NCBI GenBank assembly: GCA_009663005.1
Contig: CM018899.1
Span: 3,208,424-3,230,923 of the forward strand
Source: Actinidia chinensis
Taxonomy: Eukaryota; Streptophyta; Magnoliopsida; Ericales; Actinidiaceae
DNA length: 22,500 bases
Reading direction: 5' to 3'
The translations under genes and the position numbers were made by a program. Shown here in pieces: positions 10,765-19,093 of this stretch; within the stretch, counting starts at the first letter, position 1, and the number at the start of each line of letters is the position of its first letter. The notes under the pieces were generated by a model that searched no databases, had not been told where the DNA came from, and saw nothing but the letters and a program-made list of their open reading frames with translations.

Positions 10765-11665
10765 CTTGGTAAAAACTGAAGGAAAAACTAGCCGAGCTTA
10801 ATTGAGCTTCGAGCTTGTCCGATACAAGTTAACTCGCTTAAATCGCGAGCAGGGGTTAAACGAGCTTTACAAAGCACCGAACTGCCTCGTTCGCTTTAAT
10901 CCAGTAACACTTGGTAAAAACTGAAGGGAAAGCTAGCCGAACTTAACTGAGCTCCGAGCTTTTCCGATACTTTTTACAAGTTAACTCGATTAAATCGCAA
11001 GAAGGGGTCAGCCGAGCTTTATAAAGCACAGAACTGCCTTCGTTTGCTTTAATCCAGATATACTTTGAAAAAACTGAAGGGAAAGCTAGACGAGCTTAAC
11101 TGAGCTCTGAGCTTGTCTGATACTTTTTACAAGTTAACTCGATTAAATCGCGAGAAGGGGTCAGCCGAGTTTTATGAAGCACAGAACTGCCTTCATTTAC
11201 TTTAATCCAGTTACACTTGGTAAAAACTAAAAGGAAAGCTAGCCGAGCTTAACCGAGCTCCGAGCTTGTCCGATACTTTTTACAAGTTAACTCGATTAAA
11301 TCACGAGAAGAGGTCAGCCGAGCTTTATAAAGCACAGAACTGCCTTCGTTAGCTTTAATCCATTATACTTGGTAAAAACTGAAAGGAAAACTAGCCGAGC
11401 TTAACTGAGCTCCGAGCTTGTCCGATACAAGTTAACTCGATTAAATCGCGAGAAGGGGTTAACCGAGCTTTACAAAGTACCGAACTGCCTCGTTCGCTTT
11501 AATCCAGTAACACTTGGTAAAAACTGAAGGGAAAGCTAGCCGAACTTAACTGAGCTCCGAGCTTGTCCGATACTTTTTACAAGTTAACTCCATTAAATCG
11601 CGAGATGGGGTTAGCCGAGCTTTATGAAGCACAGAATTGCCTTCGTTCGCTTTAATCTTGTAACA
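10765..11665. repeat. Broken 20-mer unit U5 (beta version, first monomers only)
   Basis: Monomers start at 10765, 10910, 11063, 11216, 11368 and 11513. The first three match U4 and U2 and carry the beta markers. The fourth (11216-11367) is the C/D hybrid also seen in U2. The sixth (11513-11665) is a B/C hybrid: it begins ACTGAAGGGAAAGCTAGCCG and switches after AAGTTAACTC to the C-type CATTAAATCGCGAGATGGGG. After this the 20-mer order cannot be followed, so this is the boundary between the long-HOR and short-HOR parts of the array. Confidence 0.85.
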
Positions 11666-12040
11666 GTTGGTAAAAACTGAAGGGACAGCTAGCCGAACTT
11701 AATTGAGCTCCGAGCTTGTCCGATACTTTTTACAAGTTAACTCGATTAAATCACGAGAAGAGGTCAGCCGAGCTTTATAAAGCACAGAACTGCCTTCGTT
11801 AGCTTTAATCCATTATACTTGGTAAAAACTGAAAGGAAAACTAGCCGAGCTTAACTGAGCTCCGAGCTTGTCCGATACAAGTTAACTCGATTAAATCGCG
11901 AGAAGGGGTTAACCGAGCTTTACAAAGTACCGAACTGCCTCGTTCGCTTTAATCCAGTAACACTTGGTAAAAACTGAAGGGAAAGCTAGCCGAACTTAAC
12001 TGAGCTCCGAGCTTGTCCGATACTTTTTACAAGTTAACTC
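11255..12040. repeat. 336 bp perfect duplication at 450 bp spacing
   Basis: Positions 11255-11590 are identical by eye to 11705-12040. Both copies run from GAGCTCCGAGCTTG in a monomer ending D-type, through a complete A monomer, to AAGTTAACTC in the next B-like monomer. They then diverge: CATTAAATCG (C-type) after the first and GATTAAATCG (B-type) after the second. The two differ upstream as well (TTAACC against TTAATT). The offset equals one three-monomer step (153+152+145), as expected from a recent unequal exchange. Confidence 0.9.
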
Positions 12041-12405
12041 GATTAAATCGCGAGAAGGGGTCAGCCGAGCTTTATAAAGCACAGAACTGCTTTTGTTTGC
12101 TTGGTAAAAACTAAAAGGAAAGCTAGACGAGCTTAACTGAGCTCCGAGCTTGTTCGATACTTTTTACAAGTTAACTCAATTAAATCGCGAGATGGGGTTA
12201 GCCGAGCTTTATGAAGCACAGAATTGCCTTCGTTCGCTTTAATCTTGTAACAGTTGATAAAAATTAAAGGGACAGCTAGCCGAACTTAACTGAGCTCCGA
12301 GCTTGTCCGATACTTTTTACAAGTTAACTCGATTAAATCACGAGAAGGGGTCAGCCGAGCTTTATAAAGCACAGAACTGCCTTCGTTTGCTTTAATCCAG
12401 TTATA
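11666..12405. repeat. Transition monomers D-A-B-C-D
   Basis: Monomers start at 11666 (D, 152 bp), 11818 (A, 145), 11963 (B, 137), 12100 (C, 153) and 12253 (D, 153). The stretch 11818-12405 is the first clean ABCD 4-mer (588 bp) after the 20-mer units end. Monomer 12253 has the private motif GTTGATAAAAATTAAAGG. Confidence 0.85.
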
Positions 12406-13146
12406 CTTGGTAAAAACTGAAACGAAAACTAGCCGAGCTAAACTGAGCTCCGAGCTTGTCCGATACAAGTTAACTCGATTAAATCGCGAGAAGGGGTTAA
12501 CCGAGCTTTACAAAGCACCGAACTGCCTCGTTCGCTTTAATCTAGTAACACTTGGTAAAAACTGAAGGGAAAGCTAGCCGAACTTAACTGAGCTCCGAGC
12601 TTGTCCGATACTTTTTACAAGTTAACTTGATTAAATCGTGAGAAGGGGTCAGCCGAGCTTTATAAAGCACATAACTGCTTTTGTTTGCTTGGTAAAAACT
12701 AAAAGGAAAGCTAGCCGAGTTTAACTGAGCTCCGAGCTTGTTCGATACTTTTTACAAGTTAACTCCATTAAATCGCGAGATGGGGTTAGTCGAGCTTTAT
12801 GAAGCACAGAATTGCCTTCGTTCGCTTTAATATTCTAACAGTTGGTAAAAATTGAAGGGACAGCTAGCCGAACTTAACTGAGCTCCGAGCTTGTCCGATA
12901 CTTTTTACAAGTTAACTCGATTAAATCGCGAGAAGGGGTCAGCCGAGCTTTATAAAGCACAAAACTGCCTTCGTTTGCTTTAATCCAGATATACTTGGTA
13001 AAAACTGAAGGGAAAGCTAGACGAGCTTAACTGAGCTCCGAGCTTGTCTGATACTTTTTACAAGTTAACTCGATTAAATCACGAGAAGGGGTCAGCCGAG
13101 CTTTATAAAGCACAGAACTGCCTTCGTTTGCTTTAGTCCAGTTATA
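12406..13146. repeat. 741 bp 5-mer HOR, copy 1
   Basis: Five monomers start at 12406 (A, 145 bp), 12551 (B, 137), 12688 (C, 153), 12841 (D/long-B hybrid, 153) and 12994 (X/D hybrid, 153). Markers shared only with the next unit are GGTTAGTCGAGC at 12784 and TTTAATATTCTAACAG at 12827. The unit begins GAAACGAAAACTAG, the A variant also found at position 14 of the 20-mer, so it probably derives from the last seven monomers of that unit. Confidence 0.88.
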
Positions 13147-13887
13147 CTTGGTAAAAACTGAAATGAAAACTAGCCGAGCTTAACTGAGCTCCGAGCTTGT
13201 CCGATACAAGTTAACTCGATTAAATCGCGAGAAGGGGTTAACCGAGCTTTACAAAGCACCGAACTGCCTCGTTCGCTTTAATCTAGTAACACTTGGTAAA
13301 AACTGAAGGGAAAGCTAGCCGAACTTAACTGAGCTCCGAGCTTGTCCGATACTTTTTACAAGTTAACTTGATTAAATCGTGAGAAGGGGTCAGCCGAGCT
13401 TTATAAAGCACAGAACTACTTTTGTTTGCTTGGTAAAAACTAAAAGGAAAGCTAGCCGAGTTTAACTGAGCTCCGAGCTGGTTCGATACTTTTTACAAGT
13501 TAACTCCATTAAATCGCGAGATGGGGTTAGTCGAGCTTTATGAAGCACATAATTGCCTTCGTTCGCTTTAATATTCTAACAGTTGGTAAAAATTGAAGGG
13601 ACAGCTAGCCGAACTTAACTGAGCTCCGAGCTTGTCCGATACTTTTTACAAGTTAACTCGATTAAATCGCGAGAAGGGGTCAGCCGAGCTTTATAAAGCA
13701 CAGAACTGCCTTCGTTTGCTTTAATCCAGATATACTTGGTAAAAACTGAAGGGAAAGCTAGACGAGCTTAACTGAGCTCCGAGCTTGTCTGATACTTTTT
13801 ACAAGTTAACTCGATTAAATCGCGAGATGGGGTTAGCCGAGCTTTATGAAGCACAGAATTGCCTTCGTTCGCTTTAATCTTGTAACA
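13147..13887. repeat. 741 bp 5-mer HOR, copy 2
   Basis: Monomers start at 13147, 13292, 13429, 13582 and 13735, with the same lengths as copy 1 (145, 137, 153, 153, 153). The markers GGTTAGTCGAGC and TTTAATATTCTAACAG recur 741 bp after their first occurrence. The fifth monomer differs: here it ends as C-type (ATCGCGAGATGGGGTTAGCC) rather than D-type, so the exchange point differs between the two copies. Confidence 0.88.
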
Positions 13888-14635
13888 GTTGGTAAAAACT
13901 AAAAGGAAAGCTAGCCGAGCTTAACTGAGCTCCGAACTTGTCCGATACTTTTTACAAGTTAACTCCATTAAATCGCGAGATGGGGTCAGCCGAGCTTTAT
14001 AAAGCACAGAACTGCCTTCGTTTGCTTTAATCCAGTTATACTTGGTAAAAATTGAAAGGAAAACTGGTCGAGCTTAACTGAGCTCCAAGCTTGTCCGATA
14101 CAATTTAACTCGATTAAATCGCGAGAAGGGGTTAACCGAGCTTTACAAAGTACCGAACTGCCTCGTTCGCTTTAATCCAGTAACACTTGGTAAAAACTGA
14201 AGGGAAAGCTAGCCGAACTTAACAGAGCTCCGAGCTTGTCCGATACTTTTTACAAGTGAACTCCATTAAATCGCGAGATGGGGTTAGCCGAGCTTTATGA
14301 AGCACAGAATTGCCTTTGTTCGCTTTAATCTTGTAACAATTGGTAAAAACTGAAGGGACAGCTAGCTGAACTTAATTGAGCTCCGAGCTTGTCCGATACT
14401 TTTTACAAGTTAACTCGATTAAATCACGAGAAGGGGTCAGCCGAGCTTTATAAAGCACAGAACTGCCTTTGTTTGCTTTAATCCATTATACTTGGTAAAA
14501 ACTGAAAGGAAAACTAGCCGGGCTTAACTGAGCTCCGAGCTTGTCCGATACAAGTTAACTCGATTAAATCGCGAGAAGGGGTTAACCGAGCTTTACAAAG
14601 TACCGAACTGCCTCGTTCGCTTTAATCCAGTAACA
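13888..14635. repeat. Irregular monomers between the 5-mers and the duplicated block
   Basis: Monomers start at 13888 (C-type left part with GATGGGGTCAGCC and a D-type right end, 153 bp), 14041 (A, 145), 14186 (B/C hybrid, 153), 14339 (D, 152) and 14491 (A, 145). Private changes include ACTGGTCGAGC and CTCCAAGC in the first A monomer, AACAGAGCTCC and AAGTGAACTCC in the B/C hybrid, and GCCGGGCTT in the second A. Confidence 0.8.
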
Positions 14636-14678
14636 CTTGGTAAAAACTGAAGGGAAAGCACAGAACTGCTTTTGTTTG
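14636..14678. repeat. Collapsed 43 bp monomer remnant
   Basis: This monomer starts as B (CTTGGTAAAAACTGAAGGGA) and jumps directly to the B tail (CACAGAACTGCTTTTGTTTG). It has lost 94 bp of a 137 bp B monomer. In an intact B, the sequence AAAGC occurs at both deletion ends (GGGAAAGCTAGCC and TATAAAGCACAG) and is kept once here, which indicates a deletion between 5 bp direct repeats. It is the only monomer of the array reduced to this extent. Confidence 0.92.
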
Positions 14679-14983
14679 CTTGGTAAAAACTAAAAGGAAA
14701 GCTAGACGAGCTTAACTGAGCTCCGAGCTTGTTCGATACTTTATACAAGTTAACTCCATTAAATCGCGAGATGGGGTTAGCCGAGCTTTATGAAGCACAG
14801 AATTGCCTTCGTTCGCTTTAATCTTGTAACAGTTGGTAAAAACTGAAGGGACAGCTAGCCGAATTTAATTGAGCTCCGAGCTTGTCCGATACTTTTTACA
14901 AGTTAACTCGATTAAATCACGAGAAATGGTCAGCCCAGCTTTATAAAGCACAGAACTGCCTTCGTTTGCTTTAATCCATTATA

Positions 14984-15280
14984 CTTGGTAAAAACTGAAA
15001 GGAAAACTAGCCGAGCTGAACTGAGCTCCGAGCTTGACCGATACAAGTTAACTTGATTAAATCGCGAGAAGGGGTTAACCGCGCTTTACAAAGTACCGAA
15101 CTGCCTCGTTCGCTTTAATCCAGTAACACTTGGTAAAAACTGAAGGGAAAGCTAGCCGAACTTAACTGAGCTCCGAGCTTGTCCGATACTTTTTACAAGT
15201 TAACTCGATTAAATCGCGAGAAGGGGTCAGCCGAGCTTTATAAAGCACAGAACTGCCTTCGTTTGCTTTAATCCATTATA
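14984..15280. repeat. 297 bp 2-mer unit (A plus B/D hybrid), copy 1
   Basis: An A monomer (145 bp) is followed by a 152 bp monomer whose left part is B-type and whose tail is D-type (CTTCGTTTGCTTTAATCCAT). The next monomer is again A, so the ABCD order has been shortened to two. The same dimer is found at 18797-19093. Confidence 0.85.
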
Positions 15281-15868
15281 CTTGGTAAAAACTGAAAGGA
15301 AAACTAGCCGAGCTTAACTGAGCTCCGAGCTTGTCCGGTACAAGTTAACTCGATTAAATCGCGAGAAGGGGTTAACCGAGCTTTACAAAGTACCGAACTG
15401 CCTCGTTCGCTTTAATCCAGTAACACTTGGTAAAAACTGAAGGGAAAGCTAGCCGAACTTAACTGAGCTCCGAGCTTGTCCGATACTTTTTACAAGTTAA
15501 CTCGGTTAAATCGCGAGAAGGGGTCAGCTGAGCTTTATAAAGCACAGAACTGCTTTTGTTTGCTTGGTAAAAACTAAAAGGAAAGCTAGACGAGTTTTAC
15601 TGAGCTCCGAGCTTGTTCGATACTTTTTACAAGTTAACTCCATTAAATCGCGAGATGGGGTTAGCCGAGCTTTATGAAGCACAGAATTGCCTTCGTTCGC
15701 TTTAATCTTGTAACAATTGGTAAAAACTGAAGGGACAGCTAGCCGAACTTAATTGAGCTCCGAGCTTGTCCGATACTTTTTACAAGTTAACTAAATTAAA
15801 TCACGAGAAGGGGTCAGCCGAGCTTTATAAAGCACAGAACTGCCTTCGTTTGCTTTAATCCAGTTATA
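15281..15868. repeat. 588 bp ABCD 4-mer HOR
   Basis: A (145 bp), B (137), C (153) and D (153) start at 15281, 15426, 15563 and 15716. The C monomer carries GACGAGTTTTACTGAG, the variant that dominates the right half. Confidence 0.9.
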
Positions 15869-16454
15869 CTTGGTAAAAACTGAAAGGAAAACTAGCCGAG
15901 CTTAACTGAGCTCCGAGCTTGTCCGATACAAGTTAACTCGATTAAATCGCGAGAAGGGGTTAACCGAGCTTTACAAAGTACCGAACTGCCTCGTTCGCTT
16001 TAATCCAGTAACACTTGGTAAAAACTGAAGGGAAAGCTAGCCGAACTTAACTGAGCTCCGAGCTTGTCCGATACTTTTTACAAGTTAACTCGATTAAATC
16101 GCGAGAAGGGGTCAGCCGAGCTTTATAAAGCACAGAACTGCTTTTGTTTGCTTGGTAAAAACTAAAAGGAAAGCTAGACGAGTTTACTGAGCTCCGAGCT
16201 TGTTCGATACTTTTTACAAGTTAACTCCATTAAATCGCGAGATGGGGTTAGCCGAGCTTTATGAAGCACAGAATTGCCTTCGTTCGCTTTAATCTTGTAA
16301 CATTGGTAAAAACTGAAGGGACAGCTAGCCGAACTTAACTGAGCTCCGAGCTTGTCCGATACTTTTTACAAGTTAACTCGATTAAATCACGAGAAGGGGT
16401 CAGCCGAGCTTTATAAAGCACAGAACTGCCTTCGTTTGCTTTAATCCAGTTATA
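15869..16454. repeat. 586 bp ABCD 4-mer HOR
   Basis: Monomers start at 15869 (A), 16014 (B), 16151 (C) and 16302 (D). It is 2 bp shorter than its neighbours because one T is missing near 16182 (GACGAGTTTACTG) and one A near 16302 (TAACATTGG). Confidence 0.9.
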
Positions 16455-16599
16455 CTTGGTAAAAACTGAAAGGAAAACTAGCCGAGCTTAACTGAGCTCC
16501 GAGCTTGTCCGATACAAGTTAACTCGATTAAATCGCGAGAAGGGGTTAACCGAGCTTTACAAAGTACCGAACTGCCTCGTTCGCTTTAATCCAGTAACA
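16455..16599. repeat. A-type monomer (145 bp), reference copy
   Basis: Diagnostic features are GAAAGGAAAACTAGCC, GATACAAGTTAAC without the TTTTTAC stretch of the other types, GGGGTTAACCGAGC, GCTTTACAAAGTACCG and CTGCCTCGTTCG. Its 145 bp length is explained by a 7 bp loss between two AC dinucleotides (GATAC-TTTTTAC-AAG in the others) and one base lost in CCTTCG. It keeps the dyad CGATTAAATCG (16525-16535), but the second dyad is altered to GCTTTACAAAGT (16554-16565). Confidence 0.9.
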
Positions 16600-16736
16600 C
16601 TTGGTAAAAACTGAAGGGAAAGCTAGCCGAACTTAACTGAGCTCCGAGCTTGTCCGATACTTTTTACAAGTTAACTCGATTAAATCGCGAGAAGGGGTCA
16701 GCCGAGCTTTATAAAGCACAGAACTGCTTTTGTTTG
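16600..16736. repeat. B-type monomer (137 bp), reference copy
   Basis: Diagnostic features are ACTGAAGGGAAAGCTAGCC, GAACTTAACTG, GAGAAGGGGTCAGCC, TTTATAAAGCACAG and the short tail CTGCTTTTGTTTG running straight into CTTGG. The tail has lost 16 bp relative to full-length monomers, between two CTT copies. It is the only type that keeps both dyads, CGATTAAATCG (16677-16687) and GCTTTATAAAGC (16706-16717). Full-length B copies (153 bp) occur in the 20-mers, for example at 154-306. Confidence 0.9.
16640..16717. other. Three dyad-symmetric motifs in a B monomer
   Basis: AGCTCCGAGCT (16640-16650) and CGATTAAATCG (16677-16687) are 11 bp dyads with a single central base. GCTTTATAAAGC (16706-16717) is a perfect 12 bp palindrome, and the hexamer palindrome GTTAAC also lies in the stretch. 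The first dyad and GTTAAC are present in most monomers of every type; the other two vary by type. Short dyads are a described property of several centromeric satellites, but no function is shown here. Confidence 0.7.
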
Positions 16737-16889
16737 CTTGGTAAAAACTAAAAGGAAAGCTAGATGAGTTTTACTGAGCTCCGAGCTTGTTCGATACTTT
16801 TTACAAGTTAACTCCATTAAATCGCGAGATGGGGTTAGCCGAGCTTTATGAAGCACAGAATTGCCTTCGTTCGCTTTAATCTTGTAACA
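16737..16889. repeat. C-type monomer (153 bp), reference copy
   Basis: Diagnostic features are ACTAAAAGGAAAGCTAGA, CTTGTTCGATAC, AACTCCATTAAATCGCGAG, ATGGGGTTAGCC, TTTATGAAGCACAG, AATTGCC and TTTAATCTTGTAACA. Both dyads are broken: CCATTAAATCG (16814-16824) and GCTTTATGAAGC (16843-16854). This copy has GATGAGTTTTACTGAG where other C monomers have GACGAGCTTAACTGAG. Confidence 0.9.
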
Positions 16890-17042
16890 ATTGGTAAAAA
16901 CTGAAGGGACAGCTAGCCGAACTTAACTGAGCTCCGAGCTTGTCCGATACTTTTTACAAGTTAACTCGATTAAATCACGAGAAGGGGTCAGCCGAGCTTT
17001 ATAAAGCACAGAACTGCCTTCGTTTGCTTTAATCCAGTTATA
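16890..17042. repeat. D-type monomer (153 bp), reference copy
   Basis: Diagnostic features are ATTGG or GTTGG in place of CTTGG at the start, ACTGAAGGGACAGCTAGCC, GATTAAATCACGAG, GGGTCAGCCGAGC, CTGCCTTCGTTTGC and the full tail TTTAATCCAGTTATA. The first dyad is broken by a G-to-A change (CGATTAAATCA, 16967-16977). The second dyad, GCTTTATAAAGC (16996-17007), is intact. The TCGCGA present in A, B and C is TCACGA here. Confidence 0.9.
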
Positions 17043-17920
17043 CTTGGTAAAAACTGAAAGGAAAACTAGCCGAGCTTAACTGAGCTCCGAGCTTGTCCGA
17101 TACAAGTTAACTCGATTAAATCGCGAGAAGGGGTTAACCGAGCTTTACAAAGTACCGAACTGCCTCGTTCGCTTTAATCCAGTAACACTTGGTAAAAACT
17201 GAAGGGAAAGCTAGCCGAACTTAACTGAGCTCCGAGCTTGTCCGATACTTTTTACAAGTTAACTCGATTAAATCGCGAGAAGGGGTCTGCCGAGCTTTAT
17301 AAAGCACAGAACTGCTTTTGTTTGCTTGGTAAAAACTAAAAGGAAAGCTAGATGAGTTTTACTGAGCTCCGAGCTTGTTCGATACTTTTTACAAGTTAAC
17401 TCCATTAAATCGCGAGATGGGGTTAGCCGAGCTTTATGAAGCACAGAATTGCCTTCGTTCGCTTTAATCTTGTAACAATTGGTAAAAACTGAAGGGACAG
17501 CTAGCCGAACTTAACTGAGCTCCGAGCTTGTCCGATACTTTTTACAAGTTAACTCGATTAAATCGCGAGAAGGGGTCAGCCGAGCTTTATAAAGCACAGA
17601 ACTGCTTTTGTTTGCTTGGTAAAAACTAAAAGGAAAGCTAGACGAGCTTAACTGAGCTCCGAGCTTGTTCGATACTTTATACAAGTTAACTCCATTAAAT
17701 CGCGAGATGGGGTTAGCCGAGCTTTATGAAGCACAGAATTGCCTTCGTTCGCTTTAATCTTGTAACAGTTGGTAAAAACTGAAGGGACAGCTAGCCGAAT
17801 TTAATTGAGCTCCGAGCTTGTCCGATACTTTTTACAAGTTAACTCGATTAAATCACGAGAAGGGGTCAGCCGAGCTTTATAAAGCACAGAACTGCCTTCG
17901 TTTGCTTTAATCCAGTTATA
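17043..17920. repeat. 878 bp 6-mer HOR, copy 1
   Basis: Monomers start at 17043 (A), 17188 (B), 17325 (C), 17478 (D/B hybrid, 137 bp), 17615 (C) and 17768 (D), with lengths 145, 137, 153, 137, 153 and 153. The order A-B-C-D/B-C-D is what joining two ABCD units inside D and B would produce. GGGGTCTGCCGAGC at 17283 marks this B lineage and recurs at 18162, 19921 and 20510. Confidence 0.9.
17478..17614. repeat. D/B hybrid monomer (137 bp)
   Basis: The monomer begins as D (ATTGGTAAAAACTGAAGGGA, then CAGC) and ends as B (ATCGCGAGAAGG, CTGCTTTTGTTTG). The switch lies in the stretch shared by D and B between CTAGCC and the ATC(G/A)CGAG site. Equivalent hybrids stand at 18355-18491 and 20705-20841. 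Confidence 0.85.
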
Positions 17921-18796
17921 CTTGGTAAAAACTGAAAGGAAAACTAGCCGAGCTTAACTGAGCTCCGAGCTTGTCCGATACAAGTTAACTCGATTAAATC
18001 GCGAGAAGGGGTTAACCGAGCTTTACAAAGTACCGAACTGCCTCGTTCGCTTTAATCCAGTAACACTTGGTAAAAACTGAAGGGAAAGCTAGCCGAACTT
18101 AACTGAGCTCCGAGCTTGTCCGATACTTTTTACAAGTTAACTCGATTAAATCGCGAGAAGGGGTCTGCCGAGCTTTATAAAGCACAGAACTGCTTTTGTT
18201 TGCTTGGTAAAAACTAAAGGAAAGCTAGATGAGTTTTACTGAGCTCCGAGCTTGTTCGATACTTTTTACAAGTTAACTCCATTAAATCGCGAGATGGGGT
18301 TAGCCGAGCTTTATGAAGCACAGAATTGCCTTCGTTCGCTTTAATCTTGTAACAATTGGTAAAAACTGAAGGGACAGCTAGCCGAACTTAACTGAGCTCC
18401 GAGCTTGTCCGATACTTTTTACAAGTTAACTCGATTAAATCGCGAGAAGGGGTCAGCCGAGCTTTATAAAGCACAGAACTGCTTTTGTTTGCTTGGTAAA
18501 AACTAAAAGGAAAGCTAGACGAGCTTAACTGAGCTCCGAGCTTGTTCGATACTTTATACAAGTTAACTCCATTAAATCGCGAGATGGGGTTAGCCGAGCT
18601 TTATGAAGCACAGAATTGCCTTCGTTCGCTTTAATCTAGTAACAGTTGGTAAAAACTGAAGGGACAGCTAGCCGAATTTAATTGAGCTCCGAGCTTGTCC
18701 GATACTTTTTACAAGTTAACTCGATTAAATCACGAGAAATGGTCAGCCCAGCTTTATAAAGCACAGAACTGCCTTCGTTTGCTTTAATCCATTATA
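17921..18796. repeat. 876 bp 6-mer HOR, copy 2
   Basis: Monomers start at 17921, 18066, 18203, 18355, 18492 and 18645, in the same order as copy 1 (A, B, C, D/B hybrid, C, D). One A is missing near 18218 (AACTAAAGGAAAGC). The last two monomers carry markers of the 3813 bp duplication (TTTATACAAG, GAGAAATGGTCAGCCCAGC), so the second 6-mer overlaps the start of duplicated block copy 2. Confidence 0.88.
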
Positions 18797-19093
18797 CTTG
18801 GTAAAAACTGAAAGGAAAACTAGCCGAGCTGAACTGAGCTCCGAGCTTGACCGATACAAGTTAACTTGATTAAATCGCGAGAAGGGGTTAACCGCGCTTT
18901 ACAAAGTACCGAACTGCCTCGTTCGCTTTAATCCAGTAACACTTGGTAAAAACTGAAGGGAAAGCTAGCCGAACTTAACTGAGCTCCGAGCTTGTCCGAT
19001 ACTTTTTACAAGTTAACTCGATTAAATCGCGAGAAGGGGTCAGCCGAGCTTTATAAAGCACAGAACTGCCTTCGTTTGCTTTAATCCGTTATA
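18797..19093. repeat. 297 bp 2-mer unit (A plus B/D hybrid), copy 2
   Basis: An A monomer (18797-18941) is followed by a B/D hybrid (18942-19093), as at 14984-15280. It carries the private A changes CGAGCTGAACTG, CTTGACCGATAC and TTAACCGCGC. Confidence 0.85.

Larger units (their letters stand above)
14679..15868. repeat. Duplicated 1.2 kb block, copy 1
   Basis: Monomers start at 14679 (C), 14832 (D), 14984 (A), 15129 (B/D hybrid), 15281 (A), 15426 (B), 15563 (C) and 15716 (D). Markers found only here and 3813 bp downstream are GAGAAATGGTCAGCCCAGC (about 14921), CGAGCTGAACTG, CTTGACCGATAC, TTAACCGCGC and TTAACTAAATTAAATC (15788). Small differences from copy 2 include CCGGTACAAG at 15335, CTCGGTTAAATC near 15502 and CAGCTGAGC near 15524. 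Confidence 0.9.
16455..17042. repeat. 588 bp ABCD 4-mer HOR (reference unit)
   Basis: This is the cleanest example of the four-monomer unit, with monomers at 16455 (A), 16600 (B), 16737 (C) and 16890 (D) and lengths 145, 137, 153 and 153. It matches its neighbours closely, differing by GATGAG in place of GACGAG in C. The four monomers are described one by one below. Confidence 0.92.

Noticed and set aside
12286..12468. A 60-codon open frame on the minus strand
   Set aside because: It starts with TTG, lies wholly inside satellite monomers, and exists because one base at 12440 (CGAGCTA in place of CGAGCTT) removes a TAA that most other monomers carry on that strand. The peptide repeats YRTSSELS only because the DNA repeats. 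No sign of coding function.
16706..16717. TATA-box promoter at TTTATAAAG
   Set aside because: The motif recurs in most B and D monomers and is better described as part of the palindrome GCTTTATAAAGC. Nothing around it indicates a transcription start. Satellite transcription cannot be judged from sequence alone.
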